Source: Telmatactis stephensoni (Eukaryota; Cnidaria; Anthozoa; Actiniaria; Isophelliidae). Taken from it: DNA of 64,000 bases. The notes under the pieces are model-generated. The model saw only the letters and a list, made by a program, of their open reading frames with translations, made no database searches and was not told the origin of the DNA. Shown piece after piece: positions 51,501-58,423 of this stretch (position 1 is the first letter of the stretch; every line of letters starts with the position of its first letter). Location: contig JALIZF010001701.1 in NCBI GenBank assembly GCA_029948255.1, positions 186,001-250,000 of the forward strand, given 5' to 3'. A program made the position numbers and the translations under genes.

Positions 51501-52822
51501 ACATAAATACATTTTGATTACGCCTTTGTTGTCAAGCAAATGATAGTTTATTCAAATTAGAATTGATGCGACATAAATACTTTTTGATTACGCGGTTTGT
51601 TGTCAAGCAAATGATAATTTATTCAAATTAGAGTTGTTGCGACATAAATAGAGTTTGAGTACGCGCTTTGTTGTCTAGCAAATGATAATTTATTCAAATT
51701 TGAATTATTGCGACATGAATAGAGTTTGAGTACGCGCTTTGTTGTCAAGCAAATGATAATTTATTCAAATTTGAGTTGTTTCGACATAAATACATTTTGA
51801 TTACGCGCTTTGTTGTCAAGCAAATGATAATTTATCCAAATTAGAATTGTTACTACATGAATAGATTTGATTAGCCGCTTTGTTGTCAAGCAAATGATAA
51901 TTTATCCAAATTAGAATTGCGCGCTTTGTTGTCGAGCAAATTATAGTTCATTCAAGTTAGTATTGTTATACTTGTACATTTTGTAGACTATTCAACAAGA
52001 TGATGTCATTTTACGGTGTTTATTTGATTTCAACGCACAAGAGAAAGATGAACTATCAATCGTTGAAAATCAGGTAAATAGGCCATTGTCTTTAAAAGAG
52101 GAATTATATTAGAATATATTAACGAAGATGATCAGTGTTGGTGTAATTATTATTTGAACCAAACAGCATCAAAATTTACAGCAAACAGCAACAAGAACGA
52201 CATCAACAACACGATGATAACAATAACAATTAATAACTAAAACAGCAACAATAAACAATGAACATCAATAGCAATTATAGCAACAACAACAATGAACAGT
52301 GTTGCAATGTGCAACAATGAACATTAACAGCAATAACAATTAACATCAAAAATAAATAACAACAACAACTACAACAACAACAACAACAACAACAACAGTG
52401 AATAGTAATATTTAAGAGCAAACAAATACCAAGAACAATAGTCCAGTTGCGAGATATGCTTCACCTGCCACATACAAAGGATTTAGACCGAGTCTACGAG
52501 CTAAAACTTTTGTCTTGTTAGGAATGACTGAGCTTTATGCACGTAGCTCCGTCTTGATACTTTTTGTGGCAAGTGAAGTGCCAAGTATCCTCAGAAGTCA
52601 GCTATTATGAACACCAACAACAATAGCAACATAACAACAACAGTATTTACAATCAAATCTCTCTGGTCCTTTCATGAAATTTTCAGAAAGCTCTTAACTA
52701 TTTTGTTTTTGTTTTTTCTCCAGATTGTGGTTTTATTATCCGACGAAGGCGATGGCTGGGTCATTGGAAGAGCAGGCAACGTCGAAGGGGCCATTCCATC
52801 GTCGTACGTAAAGCGAATTTAA
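24443..52822 (+). CDS. Bzz1-like protein: F-BAR, HR1, C1, SH3, SH3
   Basis: Twenty-one plus-strand exons: 24443-24545, 25871-25979, 27101-27167, 27711-27800, 28142-28204, 31768-31842, 31971-32087, 32709-32789, 33347-33505, 37642-37726, 38627-38660 (tentative), 39580-39691, 43893-44124, 44470-44561, 45281-45455, 46413-46438, 46609-46670, 47063-47114, 47292-47339, 51987-52073, 52724-52822. Phases close to 655 residues; yeast Bzz1 is 633. Approximate domains: F-BAR 1-285, HR1-like coiled coil 300-365, acidic linker, C1 421-469, second acidic Pro-containing linker, SH3 544-596 and 602-655. Fungal Bzz1 proteins bind curved membrane and recruit WASP/Arp2/3 actin assembly at endocytic sites; that role here is inferred. 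Animal FCHSD proteins share the F-BAR and paired SH3 domains but lack C1. Introns range from about 110 bases to 4.6 kb and host other genes and repeats. An extra small exon may be missed. Confidence 0.88.
25225..25771. mobile_element. Two TAGAG-ended MITEs in intron 1 of the Bzz1-like gene
   Basis: Element 25298-25452 has ends TAGAGTACAAACACTAAAAG; element 25627-25771 has ends TAGAGTGCAAACA..TATCCGTGAAAT. Both share the core TAATTAAACAATAGA..ACAATAGAAT. The first is itself embedded in a diverged repeat whose right end (CCCACTCATACGAAAGTG) resembles the CGTATGAC family. Confidence 0.82.
26577..26664. mobile_element. Tiny G/C-rich foldback
   Basis: Inverted ends CATTAGAAAAGTGA / TCACTTTTCTAATG flank poly-G and poly-C tracts that also pair. 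It lies in the second intron of the Bzz1-like gene. Confidence 0.75.
28257..30560. mobile_element. Foldback element interrupted by the 1.6-kb element
   Basis: The left arm (28257-28386) and right arm (30428-30557) are inverted copies sharing CCTCGGAGACCCAGGGCGTC, GGGAAAGGAAAGAGGGG and CTACCCCTAACTTGTCTTGA. Each arm has its own small hairpin (CCAGGGCGTC..GACGCCCTGG on the left; one base differs on the right). The 1632-base HINE-like copy lies between the arms, so it probably inserted into an existing foldback. All of it is inside intron 5 of the Bzz1-like gene. Confidence 0.75.
28715..30346. mobile_element. HINE/Helentron-like non-autonomous element, copy 2
   Basis: Same length and orientation as the copy at 21518-23149, including the same number of TCTATCAA units, the same 77-codon minus-strand frame and the same hairpin end. 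Its left flank (GCTGGTAA) and right flank (TAGATGATTT) differ from those of copy 1, showing where the element ends. It lies in intron 5 of the Bzz1-like gene. Confidence 0.72.
31130..31349 (-). mobile_element. tRNA-derived SINE
   Basis: On the minus strand the head (31349-31279) reads GGCAGCATGG.. with an A box (TGGTCAAGTGG, 31342-31332) and a perfect B box (GGTTCGATTCC, 31298-31288). A body of about 150 bases follows, ending in a simple repeat of GAAAT/TCATT words. It does not fold as a proper tRNA (no matching acceptor stem), so it is a SINE rather than a tRNA gene. Confidence 0.75.
31517..31543. repeat. (AAT)n microsatellite
   Basis: Nine AAT-type repeats in intron 5 of the Bzz1-like gene. 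Confidence 0.9.
32203..32345 (+). mobile_element. Second tRNA-type SINE fragment
   Basis: An A-box-like word (TGGCACAGTTGG, 32216-32227) and a B-box-like word (AGTTTGATCCC, 32260-32270) are at the expected spacing, followed by CACCTCACATCC. It lies in the intron after exon 7 of the Bzz1-like gene. Confidence 0.6.
32832..33020. mobile_element. MITE with ends AGGGGCATATCCAG
   Basis: Inverted ends AGGGGCATATCCA / TGGATACGCCCCT with flanking ATGTAC on both sides (a probable 5-6-base target duplication). Inside are three AAAGGGGGGTCAC repeats. It lies in the intron after exon 8 of the Bzz1-like gene. Confidence 0.78.
33538..33692. mobile_element. MITE, TAGCCTCCTC family, copy 1
   Basis: The left end is TAGCCTCCTCTGCAGGCAAC and the right end GTTGCCTGTGGAGG. 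A shared internal word, AACAGGAAGCCCAA.., precedes the right end in this copy and in the one at 38345-38568. It begins about 30 bases after exon 9 of the Bzz1-like gene. Confidence 0.78.
34195..34475. mobile_element. Foldback element
   Basis: Inner arms of about 50 bases (CAATGGCCTCTTTGCA.. and TGACATTTTAAATTTTAATCC with their inverses) surround an AT-rich loop at 34345-34375. Outer, weaker pairing (GCCAGTTTCAACTGGGATTA versus AATCCCAGTTGAGACTTAAG) extends it. It lies in intron 9 of the Bzz1-like gene. Confidence 0.75.
35377..35871 (-). CDS. DUF1772-family membrane protein, single exon
   Basis: An intronless frame of 164 residues starting MKIDGETLFPIL; an in-frame ATG 12 codons upstream (35907) is less likely because the relative at 37101 also begins MKFD. 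Motifs: GAFAGGAIYINVVEHNARM after the first helix, HKQWKESFDRA, and LFVLKPASIDPIYGDYDKI, features of the DUF1772 (anthrone-oxygenase-like) family. Four hydrophobic helices are visible (about residues 9-30, 60-78, 83-105 and the last 25), so it is an integral membrane protein of unknown function. It lies wholly within intron 9 of the Bzz1-like gene on the opposite strand, next to a diverged relative. Confidence 0.88.
   Translation of the reverse strand: MKIDGETLFPILQATATISVGAFAGGAIYINVVEHNARMTLDTKTCHKQWKESFDRARVYQGRLALLSAVSGVGAYFCKPSKGLTFLLGGCTMAMIFPYTLFVLKPASIDPIYGDYDKIVARESEDYVRETIVKWNKYHAVRSVISLSVLVEFVAQILCETPFF
36605..37101 (-). pseudogene. DUF1772 relative broken by two frameshifts
   Basis: The frame starting MKFDCDTMFPIF at 37101 is clearly homologous to the gene at 35377-35871 (shared GGIYINVVEHDARM, FDRAKVHQGRLAM, LFVLKPASIDPIY). 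Near 36718 it leaves frame after DRESEE. Compared with the neighbour there is one extra base around 36715-36720 and a second around 36690, after which the coding sense resumes and ends like the neighbour (QILHETPFF, then TGA at 36607-36605). Two separate single-base gains suggest decay rather than one sequencing slip, but an assembly error is not excluded. Upstream of the break the sequence looks well conserved, so loss may be recent. Confidence 0.75.
37268..37620. repeat. Composite microsatellite (GTTC)n, (TTTC)n, (TTTA)n, (CATC)n
   Basis: Adjacent tetranucleotide tracts GTTC, TTTC, TTTA/TTTG and CATC/CATT. They end about 20 bases before exon 10 of the Bzz1-like gene, and the pyrimidine-rich tail may serve as its splice tract. 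Confidence 0.92.
37642..39691 (+). CDS. Bzz1-like gene, exons 10-12: HR1-like region with tentative microexon
   Basis: Exon 10 (37642-37726) gives TTEEVLKRKYIALEKKA, the first helix of an HR1 hairpin. Exon 12 (39580-39691) gives YVQNPSYGKAEDVD followed by a second helix, the Y-x-x-NP-x-x-G turn found in CIP4/TOCA/Bzz1 HR1 repeats. Exon 10 can only leave by a weak donor (GCTA|GTTTTA, phase 1) and exon 12 enters at phase 2, so a linker exon is needed. A 34-base stretch at 38627-38660 (ATCCAG acceptor, GCGATCT|GTAAAG donor) fits both phases and encodes LLRKKEGRCD, the right kind of sequence for the hairpin. The alternative is a GC..AG intron from 37723 straight to an acceptor at 39595. Confidence 0.6.
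37829..37965. mobile_element. CGTATGAC-family MITE, diverged
   Basis: GCAGATTTTATATATGACTG at the left and a diverged TTTCACACTTACTTATGTGA..TCTGTAGAAG at the right, around AACACAGC/CAGCACAAC words. Diverged member of the family described at 6689-6918; lies in the intron after exon 10 of the Bzz1-like gene. Confidence 0.5.
38345..38568. mobile_element. MITE, TAGCCTCCTC family, copy 2
   Basis: Ends TAGCCTCCTCCGCAGGCAAC and GTTGCCTGTGGAGGAGGCTA form a perfect or near-perfect inverted repeat. The word CAACAGGAAGCCCAAG precedes the right end, as in copy 1 at 33538. It lies in the intron between exon 10 and the tentative microexon. Confidence 0.85.
38846..38982. mobile_element. CGTATGAC-family MITE
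   Basis: Left AGAGCTTCTGTATGACTATG, right TTTCACACTCATACAAAATC followed by TGCTCTA, with GGCACTGCATGGTC inside. Same family as 6689-6918. It lies in the intron before exon 12 of the Bzz1-like gene. Confidence 0.65.
39320..39534. mobile_element. Foldback with CACGTG-containing arms
   Basis: Ends GGGAAATGGCAGACAGC.. and ..GCCGTTTGCCATTTCTC with inner AGAGGATCACGTGACC / GGTCACGTGATCCTCT form an inverted repeat of about 45 bases. It stops some 45 bases before exon 12 of the Bzz1-like gene. Confidence 0.78.
40025..40290 (+). mobile_element. tRNA-type SINE
   Basis: The head has an A-box-like TGGTCAGAACA and a B-box-like GGTTCCAGTCCC; the body has CCAGCTCGAGCACCTGG and CCTCCCTCAGCAAAAATC; the 3' part (TAGTGTGTGTGAGAG..CAGTGTCCCCCAATTA) is shared with 16330-16400. 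It lies in the intron between exons 12 and 13 of the Bzz1-like gene. Confidence 0.65.
40300..40480. repeat. Tandem duplication, about 87-base unit
   Basis: A block running from AATGTACTGCTCATTA through TTGTCTTTTCACTAGTGACA to AGCAACATACACAG occurs twice in direct order (near 40312 and 40393), followed by a partial third copy (AATGTATTGCTCATTAG). The small minus-strand frames across it are repeats of one another, not genes. Confidence 0.85.
41266..42329 (-). CDS. Cys/His-rich protein, two exons, nested antisense
   Basis: Minus-strand exons 42329-42113 and 41489-41266. The intron is GT..AG (donor GAGCAG|GTAAGA, acceptor TGTTCAG) and phase 1; the model gives 146 residues. Exon 1 begins MLSCWSCDYSSLLGACSPCG, with two C-x2-C/C-x2-C-like pairs, and later has LPLYEERCTLKEC. 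Exon 2 has FTICQYHRETYGVNW followed by NCSVP, a C-x2-HR-x-x-x-G-x-x-W pattern that I associate, from memory and without certainty, with a family of uncharacterised cnidarian proteins. The frame ends at 41266, but a donor at CAA|GTGAGA (41284) could lead to a further exon. Zinc binding is plausible; function unknown. It lies within the intron after exon 12 of the Bzz1-like gene. Confidence 0.5.
42575..42960. repeat. Direct duplication of a block of about 100 bases
   Basis: The sequence from GATCTGTCTTCTATACTGT (or ATCTGTC..) through CATTTTATGAAAATATCCAC to GGCCACCGGAAGCCCAGCTT occurs at about 42578-42665 and again at about 42867-42954, nearly identical. A 63-codon minus-strand frame (42897-43088) begins in the second copy; I do not support it as a gene. 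Confidence 0.8.
43505..43545. repeat. (AAAGG)n microsatellite
   Basis: Seven or so AAAGG pentanucleotides in the intron before exon 13 of the Bzz1-like gene. Confidence 0.93.
43660..43800. repeat. (TTTA)n microsatellite
   Basis: A long degenerate TTTA/TTCA tract. The 77-codon frame across it (Tyr/Leu/Phe/Ile repeats) is an artefact of the repeat. Confidence 0.93.
43893..44561 (+). CDS. Bzz1-like gene, exons 13-14: C1 zinc-finger domain
   Basis: Exons 43893-44124 and 44470-44561 encode the acidic patch RDDEYDDDESLLD followed by a C1 (phorbol-ester/DAG type) domain. The ligand spacing is H-x12-C-x2-C-x13-C-x2-C-x4-H-x2-C-x6-C, starting at KHDFVEHTF and including CYYC, CKKC, VHTKC and the final VPNC. 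The last gap is usually seven residues and is six here. Whether it binds diacylglycerol cannot be told from the sequence. The intron between the two halves contains a minisatellite. Confidence 0.92.
44191..44412. repeat. 28-bp minisatellite in the C1-domain intron
   Basis: About eight units of the type TTGAACTCCGTTAGTACGTC plus CACCAT, varying by a few bases. It occupies most of the 345-base intron between the two C1 exons of the Bzz1-like gene. Confidence 0.93.
45281..46438 (+). CDS. Bzz1-like gene, exons 15-16: acidic and proline-containing linker
   Basis: Exon 15 (45281-45455) encodes LPSKRKTGTVKSSASYDL, then DDDFDEFDSYSDIDEAPTPP and YRKPLPDAP, a linker rich in Asp, Ser and Tyr. Exon 16 (46413-46438) adds only nine residues (DTAEECISG). 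The donor and acceptor phases are 1 and 0. The intron between them holds two MITE copies (45487-45768). Confidence 0.8.
45487..45768. mobile_element. Two CGTATGAC-family MITEs in tandem
   Basis: Two head-to-tail copies joined near 45640. Each ends TTTTCACAGTCATACGAAAT..CTCTA, and the interior is GTGACCGTGTCAGTACCGTG words. They are in the intron after exon 15 of the Bzz1-like gene. Confidence 0.75.
46609..47339 (+). CDS. Bzz1-like gene, exons 17-19: first SH3 domain
   Basis: Exons 46609-46670, 47063-47114 and 47292-47339 encode an SH3 domain: VALYDYAGENVGDLKL, SAGDRIQLTN, DNNWWEGK and SGFFPASYV. The ALYDY motif, the WW pair and the FFP-x-SYV motif of the ligand pocket are all present. Confidence 0.95.
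47560..51960. repeat. 71-bp satellite array with higher-order repeats
   Basis: About 62 tandem units of roughly 70-71 bases. A typical unit runs CGACATGAATAGATTTTGAT, then ACGCGCTTTGTTGTCAAGC, then AAATGATAATTTATCC, then AAATTAGAATTGTTG. Two higher-order periods are visible: a three-unit block of 211 bases near 47890-48400 (word GAGTACGCTC at 47911, 48122 and 48333) and an eight-unit block of 563 bases (word AGAGATTCAT at 50061 and 50624). Edge units at both ends are more diverged. The array fills almost all of intron 19 of the Bzz1-like gene, between the two SH3 domains. The repeated 60-80-codon minus-strand frames are periodic artefacts. Confidence 0.97.
51987..52822 (+). CDS. Bzz1-like gene, exons 20-21: second SH3 domain and stop
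   Basis: Exons 51987-52073 and 52724-52822 encode the second SH3: ILRCLFDFNAQEKDELSI, VVLLSDEGDGWVIGRA and GAIPSSYVKRI, then TAA. The ALYDY position reads CLFDF and only one of the two pocket tryptophans (GDGW) is obvious. Exon 20 comes right after the long satellite array. Confidence 0.95.
52150..52420. repeat. AAC-rich low-complexity tract
   Basis: Degenerate CAA/AAC/AAT repeats in the last intron of the Bzz1-like gene, with a pure (CAA)n core at about 52367-52397. Confidence 0.85.
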
Positions 52823-53299
52823 TATAATGGACCATATAATCGACACGTTCCCAGTGCTTTTGTTCAACCAAAGGCAAAGTCATCTTTTGACCAAAGCCTT
52901 GGGGTTGTGGTCGAATTTGGGCCATTTTTGGCCATTTTGCATGGGCTATAGCTTTTGGTTTTGATCAAAAGAGTATAAATATTTATGCTCTCTTGTTTTG
53001 ATAGACTTTTGGTTGGCAATTTTTAACCATTGGCTATAGCCTTTGCTTTTGTCAATTTTGGGCCATTTCTGACCATTGTTCATGAGGTATAGTCATTTTG
53101 ATGTTCTATGAGCTTGATGAAATGCGAGCAACTGAGAACTATTGAGAATCATTTTTATCATATCACTAAAAATTTGTATTTAATTAAGAATTATGCTTTT
53201 AATTTTATAGTTAGAGTGGGTTAGAACATTTTGATAATGTTACGAAAGTTTAAAGTCGCTCTGTATGTAATAATGTATTGCGAGATATTTTTAATAGTA
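52823..53299. other. Probable 3' untranslated region of the Bzz1-like gene
   Basis: AT-rich sequence following the TAA at 52820-52822, with repeated GGGCCATTT(T/C)TG and GGCTATAGC words. No clean polyadenylation signal was fixed. Confidence 0.35.
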
Positions 53300-56200
53300 T
53301 TAACTTATTGACTGAGTTGAAAGGCCGGACGGGTAAATATTTGGCTCAAGGTCAGTCCTACAAATGGCCAAGAACCAAATATTTTCCCGTCCGGCTCGAC
53401 CTAACTCACCGGAGTGAAGTTAGCAGGCTGTTCAGCAGGCTGTTCGGTGAAGTTAGCAGACTTTTCACGGCGACCTGTTACGACATCAAAAATGAATCCA
53501 ATGAAAGGAAAATAGACAAGGGATAATGAATCTGTACAATTTGGCCGCATTCGATCAATTAGGGTGGAATGGTAAACAGAAAATCGGACTAAAGGAGTAT
53601 TTCTTTTTCAACCTTAAAAAGAATCAATAAAAAGTCACGTGATGCATAGGATCTTTCACAAATCACTCAGTTCATGAGCCAATGGCCCACTGAGCCCATC
53701 TCACCGAGTCATTGGTCCATCTCACTCAATTCCTTGGAATGACGGACAATGGAATAACGGAATATAAAACACTTTCCTCAAATTCTTTCTTTAATAAAAA
53801 GTCACGTGATGCATAGGATCATTCATAATTATCGTAGGTCAAGAACCAATGGCCCACTGATGCCATCTCACCGAGTCATTGGCCCATCTCACTCAATCAC
53901 TTTGAATGACGGACAATGGAATAACGAAACATAACACATTTCAAACTTTTTCTTTAAAAAAATGTCACGTGATGCATAAGACGTTTCACAAATCACTATG
54001 TTCGGTTGACAATAGCCCTTGGAATTCCGTTTTTAATAACAAAGTCACGTGATGCATAGGAATGACCACAAATAATGTATAACCGTTTGAAAATGCTTTG
54101 GAATAATAAATACACCTTTATATCTTAACCCAAGAAATAATAAATAATGACAAGCTGGAAAAAGGTTATTGAATAACATAACCTCTTCAACTGTAAAAAA
54201 ATCTTCAATAATGTGAATTCTGTGGCGCTACAGAAAGGTGGTATTTTAGAATGACTCTTGAATTTATGATGATTATCTCTTTGAGGAAAGAAAGCCAGTG
54301 AACATTTTAAGGTCGAACAGCGCTATTAGGAATCTGCTAGTCGGTTGACTTTGTGGCACCAATGGCTGACCTAATTACGAGTGTGCATGTGTGACACTCG
54401 ATCGTGAATCCCTTGACTCAAACAACACTGCAACCAAACAAAATCTATAATTCTTTTAAAACAAGACAAAACGTTGTTTACGCATGTTTATATATAAATA
54501 TATATGAACATAGTCTCGAGAACTGAGTGATTTCTGAAAGATCTTATGCACATCATAACGTGACATTTTATTAAAAATTATAATTTGGGAAAAGTGTGTT
54601 ACATTCGGCCATTCCATTGTCCGTCAATCCGAGGAATTGAGTGAGATGGACCAACGACTCGATGAGATGGCATCACTGTGCCAGTGGTTCATGATCAGAG
54701 TGATTTGTGAAAGTTCGCATGCATCACGTGACATTTATTAAAAATTATAATTTTGGGAAAGTGTGTTATGTTCCTCTATTCCAGTGTCCGTCAATCCAAG
54801 GGATTGAGCGAGATGGACCAATGACTCGGTGAGATGGCATCACTGGGCCATTGGCTCTTGAACTAAGATAATTGTGGAAGATACTATGCATCACGTGACT
54901 TTTTATTAAAGAAAGAATTTGACGAAGGTGTGTTGTATTCCGTTATTCCATTGTCCGTCATTCCAAGGAATTGAGTGAGATGGACCAATGACTCAGTGAG
55001 ATGGCCTTAGTTGGCCATTGTCTCATGAACGGAATGATTTGTGAAAGATCCTATGCATCACGTGACTTTTTATTAATGAAAGAAGTTGAGGAAGCTGTTT
55101 TATGTTCCGTTATTCCATTGTCCGTCATTCCAAGGAATTGAGTGAGATGGGCCAATGACTCAGTGAGATGGCCTTAGTTGGCCATTGTCTCATGAACGGA
55201 ATGATTTGTAAAAGATCCTATGCATCACGTGACTTTTTATTAATGAAAGAAGTTGAGGAAGGTGTTTATATTCCGTTATTCTATTGTCCGTCATTCCAAG
55301 GAATTGAGTGAGATGGACCAATGACTCGGTGAGATGGTATCAGTGGGTCATTGGCTCTTGAACTGAGATAATTGTGGAAGATCCTATGCATCACGTGACT
55401 TTTTATTAAAAAAAGAAGTTGAGGAACGTGTGTTGCATTCCGTTATTCCATTGTCCGTCATTCCAAGGAATTGAGTGAGATGGGCCAATGACTCGGTGAG
55501 ATGGGCTCAGTGGGCCATTGGCTCATGAACTGAGTGATTTGTGAAAGATCCTATGCATCACGTGACTTTTTATTAAAGAAAGAAGTTGAGGAAGGTGTTT
55601 TATATTCCGTTATTCCATTGTCCGTCATTCCAAGGATGAGATGGGCCAATGACTCGGTGAGATGGCATCAGTGGACCATTGGCTCATGAACTGAGTGATT
55701 TGTGAAAGATCCTATGCATCACGTGACATTTTATTAATAACAAAAACAAATTGCGAAAAAAGTGTTATGCCCCGTTATTCCAGGTCCGTCAATCCAAGGG
55801 GTTGAGTGAGATGGGCCAATGACTCGGTGAGATGGGCTCAGTGGGCCATTGTCTCATGAACTGAGTGATTTAGTTGTGAAAGATCCTATGCATCACGTGA
55901 CTTTTTATTAAAGAAAGAATTTGAGGAAGGTGTTTTATATTCCGTTATTCCATTGTCCGTCATTCCAAGAAATTGAGTGAGATGGACCAATGACTCGGTG
56001 AGATGGGCTCAGTGGGCCATTGGCTCATGAACTGAGTGATTTGTGAAAGATCCTATGCATCACGTGACTTTTTATTGATTCTTTTTAAGGTTGAAAAAGA
56101 AATACTCCTTTAGTCCGATTTTCTGTTTACCATTCCACCCTAATTGATCGAATGCGGCCAAATTGTACAGATTCATTATCCCTTGTCTATTTTCCTTTCA

Positions 56201-56325
56201 TTGGATTCATTTTTGATGTCGCAACAGGTCGCCGTGAAAAGTCTGCTAACTTCACCGAACAGCCTGCTGAACAGCCTGCTAACTTCACTCCGGTACCTAA
56301 CTCAGTCAATAAGCATTTTATATAT
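53300..56325. mobile_element. Foldback (FB-like) element with 167-bp internal repeats
   Basis: The outer ends are CTTATTGACTGAGTT and AACTCAGTCAATAAG. Unique parts of the arms (about 53400-53630 and 56070-56290) are inverted copies sharing GTGAAGTTAGCAGGCTGTTC, GGCGACCTGTT, GATCAATTAGGGTGGAATGG and TAGTCCGATTTTC-type words. Inside each arm are tandem units of about 167 bases marked by CTATGCATCACGTGACTTTT: about four on the left, about nine or ten on the right, in opposite orientation. The left arm has an extra hairpin insert (53323-53397, GGCCGGACGGG..CCCGTCCGGC). No transposase is visible. Confidence 0.88.
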
Positions 56326-56639
56326 GACCCTTTTGTTTTAAAAAAGTGATAAAAAGACCCTGTAAAAATAATTCTAGTGCGCAGTAACGAACAGGGCTGG
56401 ACGGATTTTTTTCCGGCCCACTCGCACAAAGCCGTTAGGCCCTTATCACGTGACTTTTAATTCCGACGGTTTTATTAAGACCGCGCGAGCAGGGCCGTAC
56501 GGGTCCTATGATAAGAAAGGTTTTGTAATCTCGATGAGATGAGAATGATTGCGATGAAGAAATGTTAGTTATAATTGTGCTGGGAAATGCTGGCATTTTG
56601 AAAATAGTTCATGGAGTTCATAATGCGTTGGCTTTGGAT

Positions 56640-56710
56640 GACAAGCCGGTGATGATGATGATGATGATGATGATCAGTGATGATGACGACGAAGACGATG
56701 ATGATGATCG
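56640..56710. repeat. (GAT)n microsatellite
   Basis: A GATGATGAT tract with interruptions. A (TTTG)n and (GTT)n tract follows at 56855-56925. Confidence 0.9.
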
Positions 56711-56969
56711 CTCAACTAGTGATATGGAATGAGCTTAAAGATTACATGATGGCTGTAGTATATTCTATATTTCCAATCTGTTTTATGACCATTTCGTTAT
56801 AACGTGTGTAATAATTTAGTTAACGTTTTGTAAGTTTTGTATGTATGGTTTTTATTTTGTTTGTTTGTTTGTTTGTTTTGCTGTTGTTGTTGTTGTTCTT
56901 TTTTTCGTTTGTTTGTTTGTTTTTCATGTTAGCATGAAGCATATTTTCATAAGTGTCAAGTAATAAAGG

Positions 56970-57262
56970 GTTATTAACCGAGCGCGAGGTCTGTATGGGA
57001 AAATATCAGACCGAGGTCTTGACAGTACGGACCGAGCCGTAGGCGAGGTCCGTACAAAAAAGACCGAGGTCTGATATTTTCCCGTACAGACCGAGCAAGC
57101 TCGGTAATAAATTGTTTATTATATGGCTTTGAGAAGTCCCGCTAAAACAATTGTCAAACGCAATTTGTTCTTTTCATCCGGGACAGCGGTCCTGATATGG
57201 CAAAATACAGACCATGCGTTAGCCAATCAGAATTCAGGAAATTATCTAGCCATATAATAATG
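56970..57262. mobile_element. Compound palindrome, AGACCGAGGTCTG family
   Basis: The first hairpin 56971-57110 pairs TTATTAACCGAGC.. with ..GCTCGGTAATAA, and GTATGGGAAAATATCAGACC with its inverse. The second, looser pairing joins TTATTATATGGCT (57116) with AGCCATATAATAA (57248). Confidence 0.82.
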
Positions 57263-57977
57263 ATCAATATCCACATCGCACTAACTTCCCGATAAATGTT
57301 TTGGGCGTTCCCCGCTTATCCTCATCTCCATATTTTTTCGTATTTTTATACGGGAAAGTTTTATTCACGTAAATGTATAATACATTATTATGCAATTAAG
57401 ATTTTTTTTACGAGCCTCTCAAGAACCGATCGCCAGCTCGAGAATTTTGAAATACCTTAATATTTCAACGACTACTAATTTTAGCGATTTCTCTGGGGGA
57501 GATTTTGCGGCTACTAAGTTTAGCGAATTTCGGGGGAGAATGACAATTTTTACTACCATTTGCTAAGAATAACCAAGAATACTTATTTTTGCGAGCACAA
57601 AATGTAGCGATTTTGAAAAACTCGCTAAAATTCCCTAAATTATGCTGTCGCAAAAAATAGTAATCTAAAAGTATATGCAATGTAATTTTGTATTAGACAT
57701 CCATAGTCAATTCAATTTATTAGTAATAGATGTTTACCTCACAAAGGAGTTTCTAGAAAATATTGTATTTTTATGAATTAAAATAGTGATGAAAATATCC
57801 TTTTCCGCATTCGTTTTAGTAATGCTAATTAATGTTAATGGTTGAAAGTCGGTGATTTCAACTTGAATCCATTCACGAAGCTCGATAAAAAAACTGGAGC
57901 CCAAAGTCTTTCGGGCTTCCAAGTCAGCGGATGTGCCGACCCGCTGACCAGAAAACCGGATAGACTTTGGGCTCAAG

Positions 57978-58052
57978 CCCAACCTCGTTCCCAGGCTCTC
58001 CGCCATTTTGTAAAAAAAGCGAGAAGGGAGAGCCTAGGAACGAGGTTGGACT
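57978..58052. mobile_element. Short palindromic MITE, GAACGAGGTTG type
   Basis: A 75-base hairpin with arms CCAACCTCGTTCCCAGGCTC and GAGCCTAGGAACGAGGTTGG. I recall this terminal word as common in coral genomes; that is memory, not a search. Confidence 0.82.
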
Positions 58053-58312
58053 CGAGATTGACAGGAAAAGGAAAAGTCGGTGGTTGCTTCATTGTACCCA
58101 GTGCTCTTGGCAGTCGTTTTTCCCTAGGAGGTCTGGGTACGATAATGAGTCTACTATAAGAAACAGCTATTTAATGTCAATGGAACAGATAAATAAAACT
58201 GAAACAGAGAGAAGATAATGTTCTGGAGAGGGTGTCTCGTAACTATATTTAGACAATATGAAAAGCGCGCGTATGTCTCTGTAGTATTTGACCACCGCAA
58301 CACACATCTATG

Positions 58313-58414
58313 CTCGGGCTCCCTGTGGTCTACCAGTAGGGAATGACCAAATGGAGCAAGCAAGCTTTGTGACTTGTGGTTTCATCGTAGCCCGAGTGAA
58401 CGCTATTATAGCGT
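58313..58414 (+). mobile_element. Short derivative of the HINE-like element
   Basis: Starts GCTCGGGCTCCCTGTGGT and ends GTAGCCCGAGTGAACGC followed by the hairpin CGCTATTATAGCG. It keeps both ends of the 1.6-kb element and loses the interior. It lies just beyond the DUF229 gene's stop codon (58424). Confidence 0.65.
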
Positions 58415-58423
58415 CTTGTTTTT

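Noticed and set aside
47560..51960. CRISPR array or tandem gene cluster
   Set aside because: The units are contiguous variants of one 71-base sequence with no unique spacers, in an animal intron; the repeated 60-80-codon frames are periodic artefacts.
57842..58159. 105-codon plus-strand frame
   Set aside because: It runs through the palindromic GAACGAGGTTG MITE and has no protein motif.
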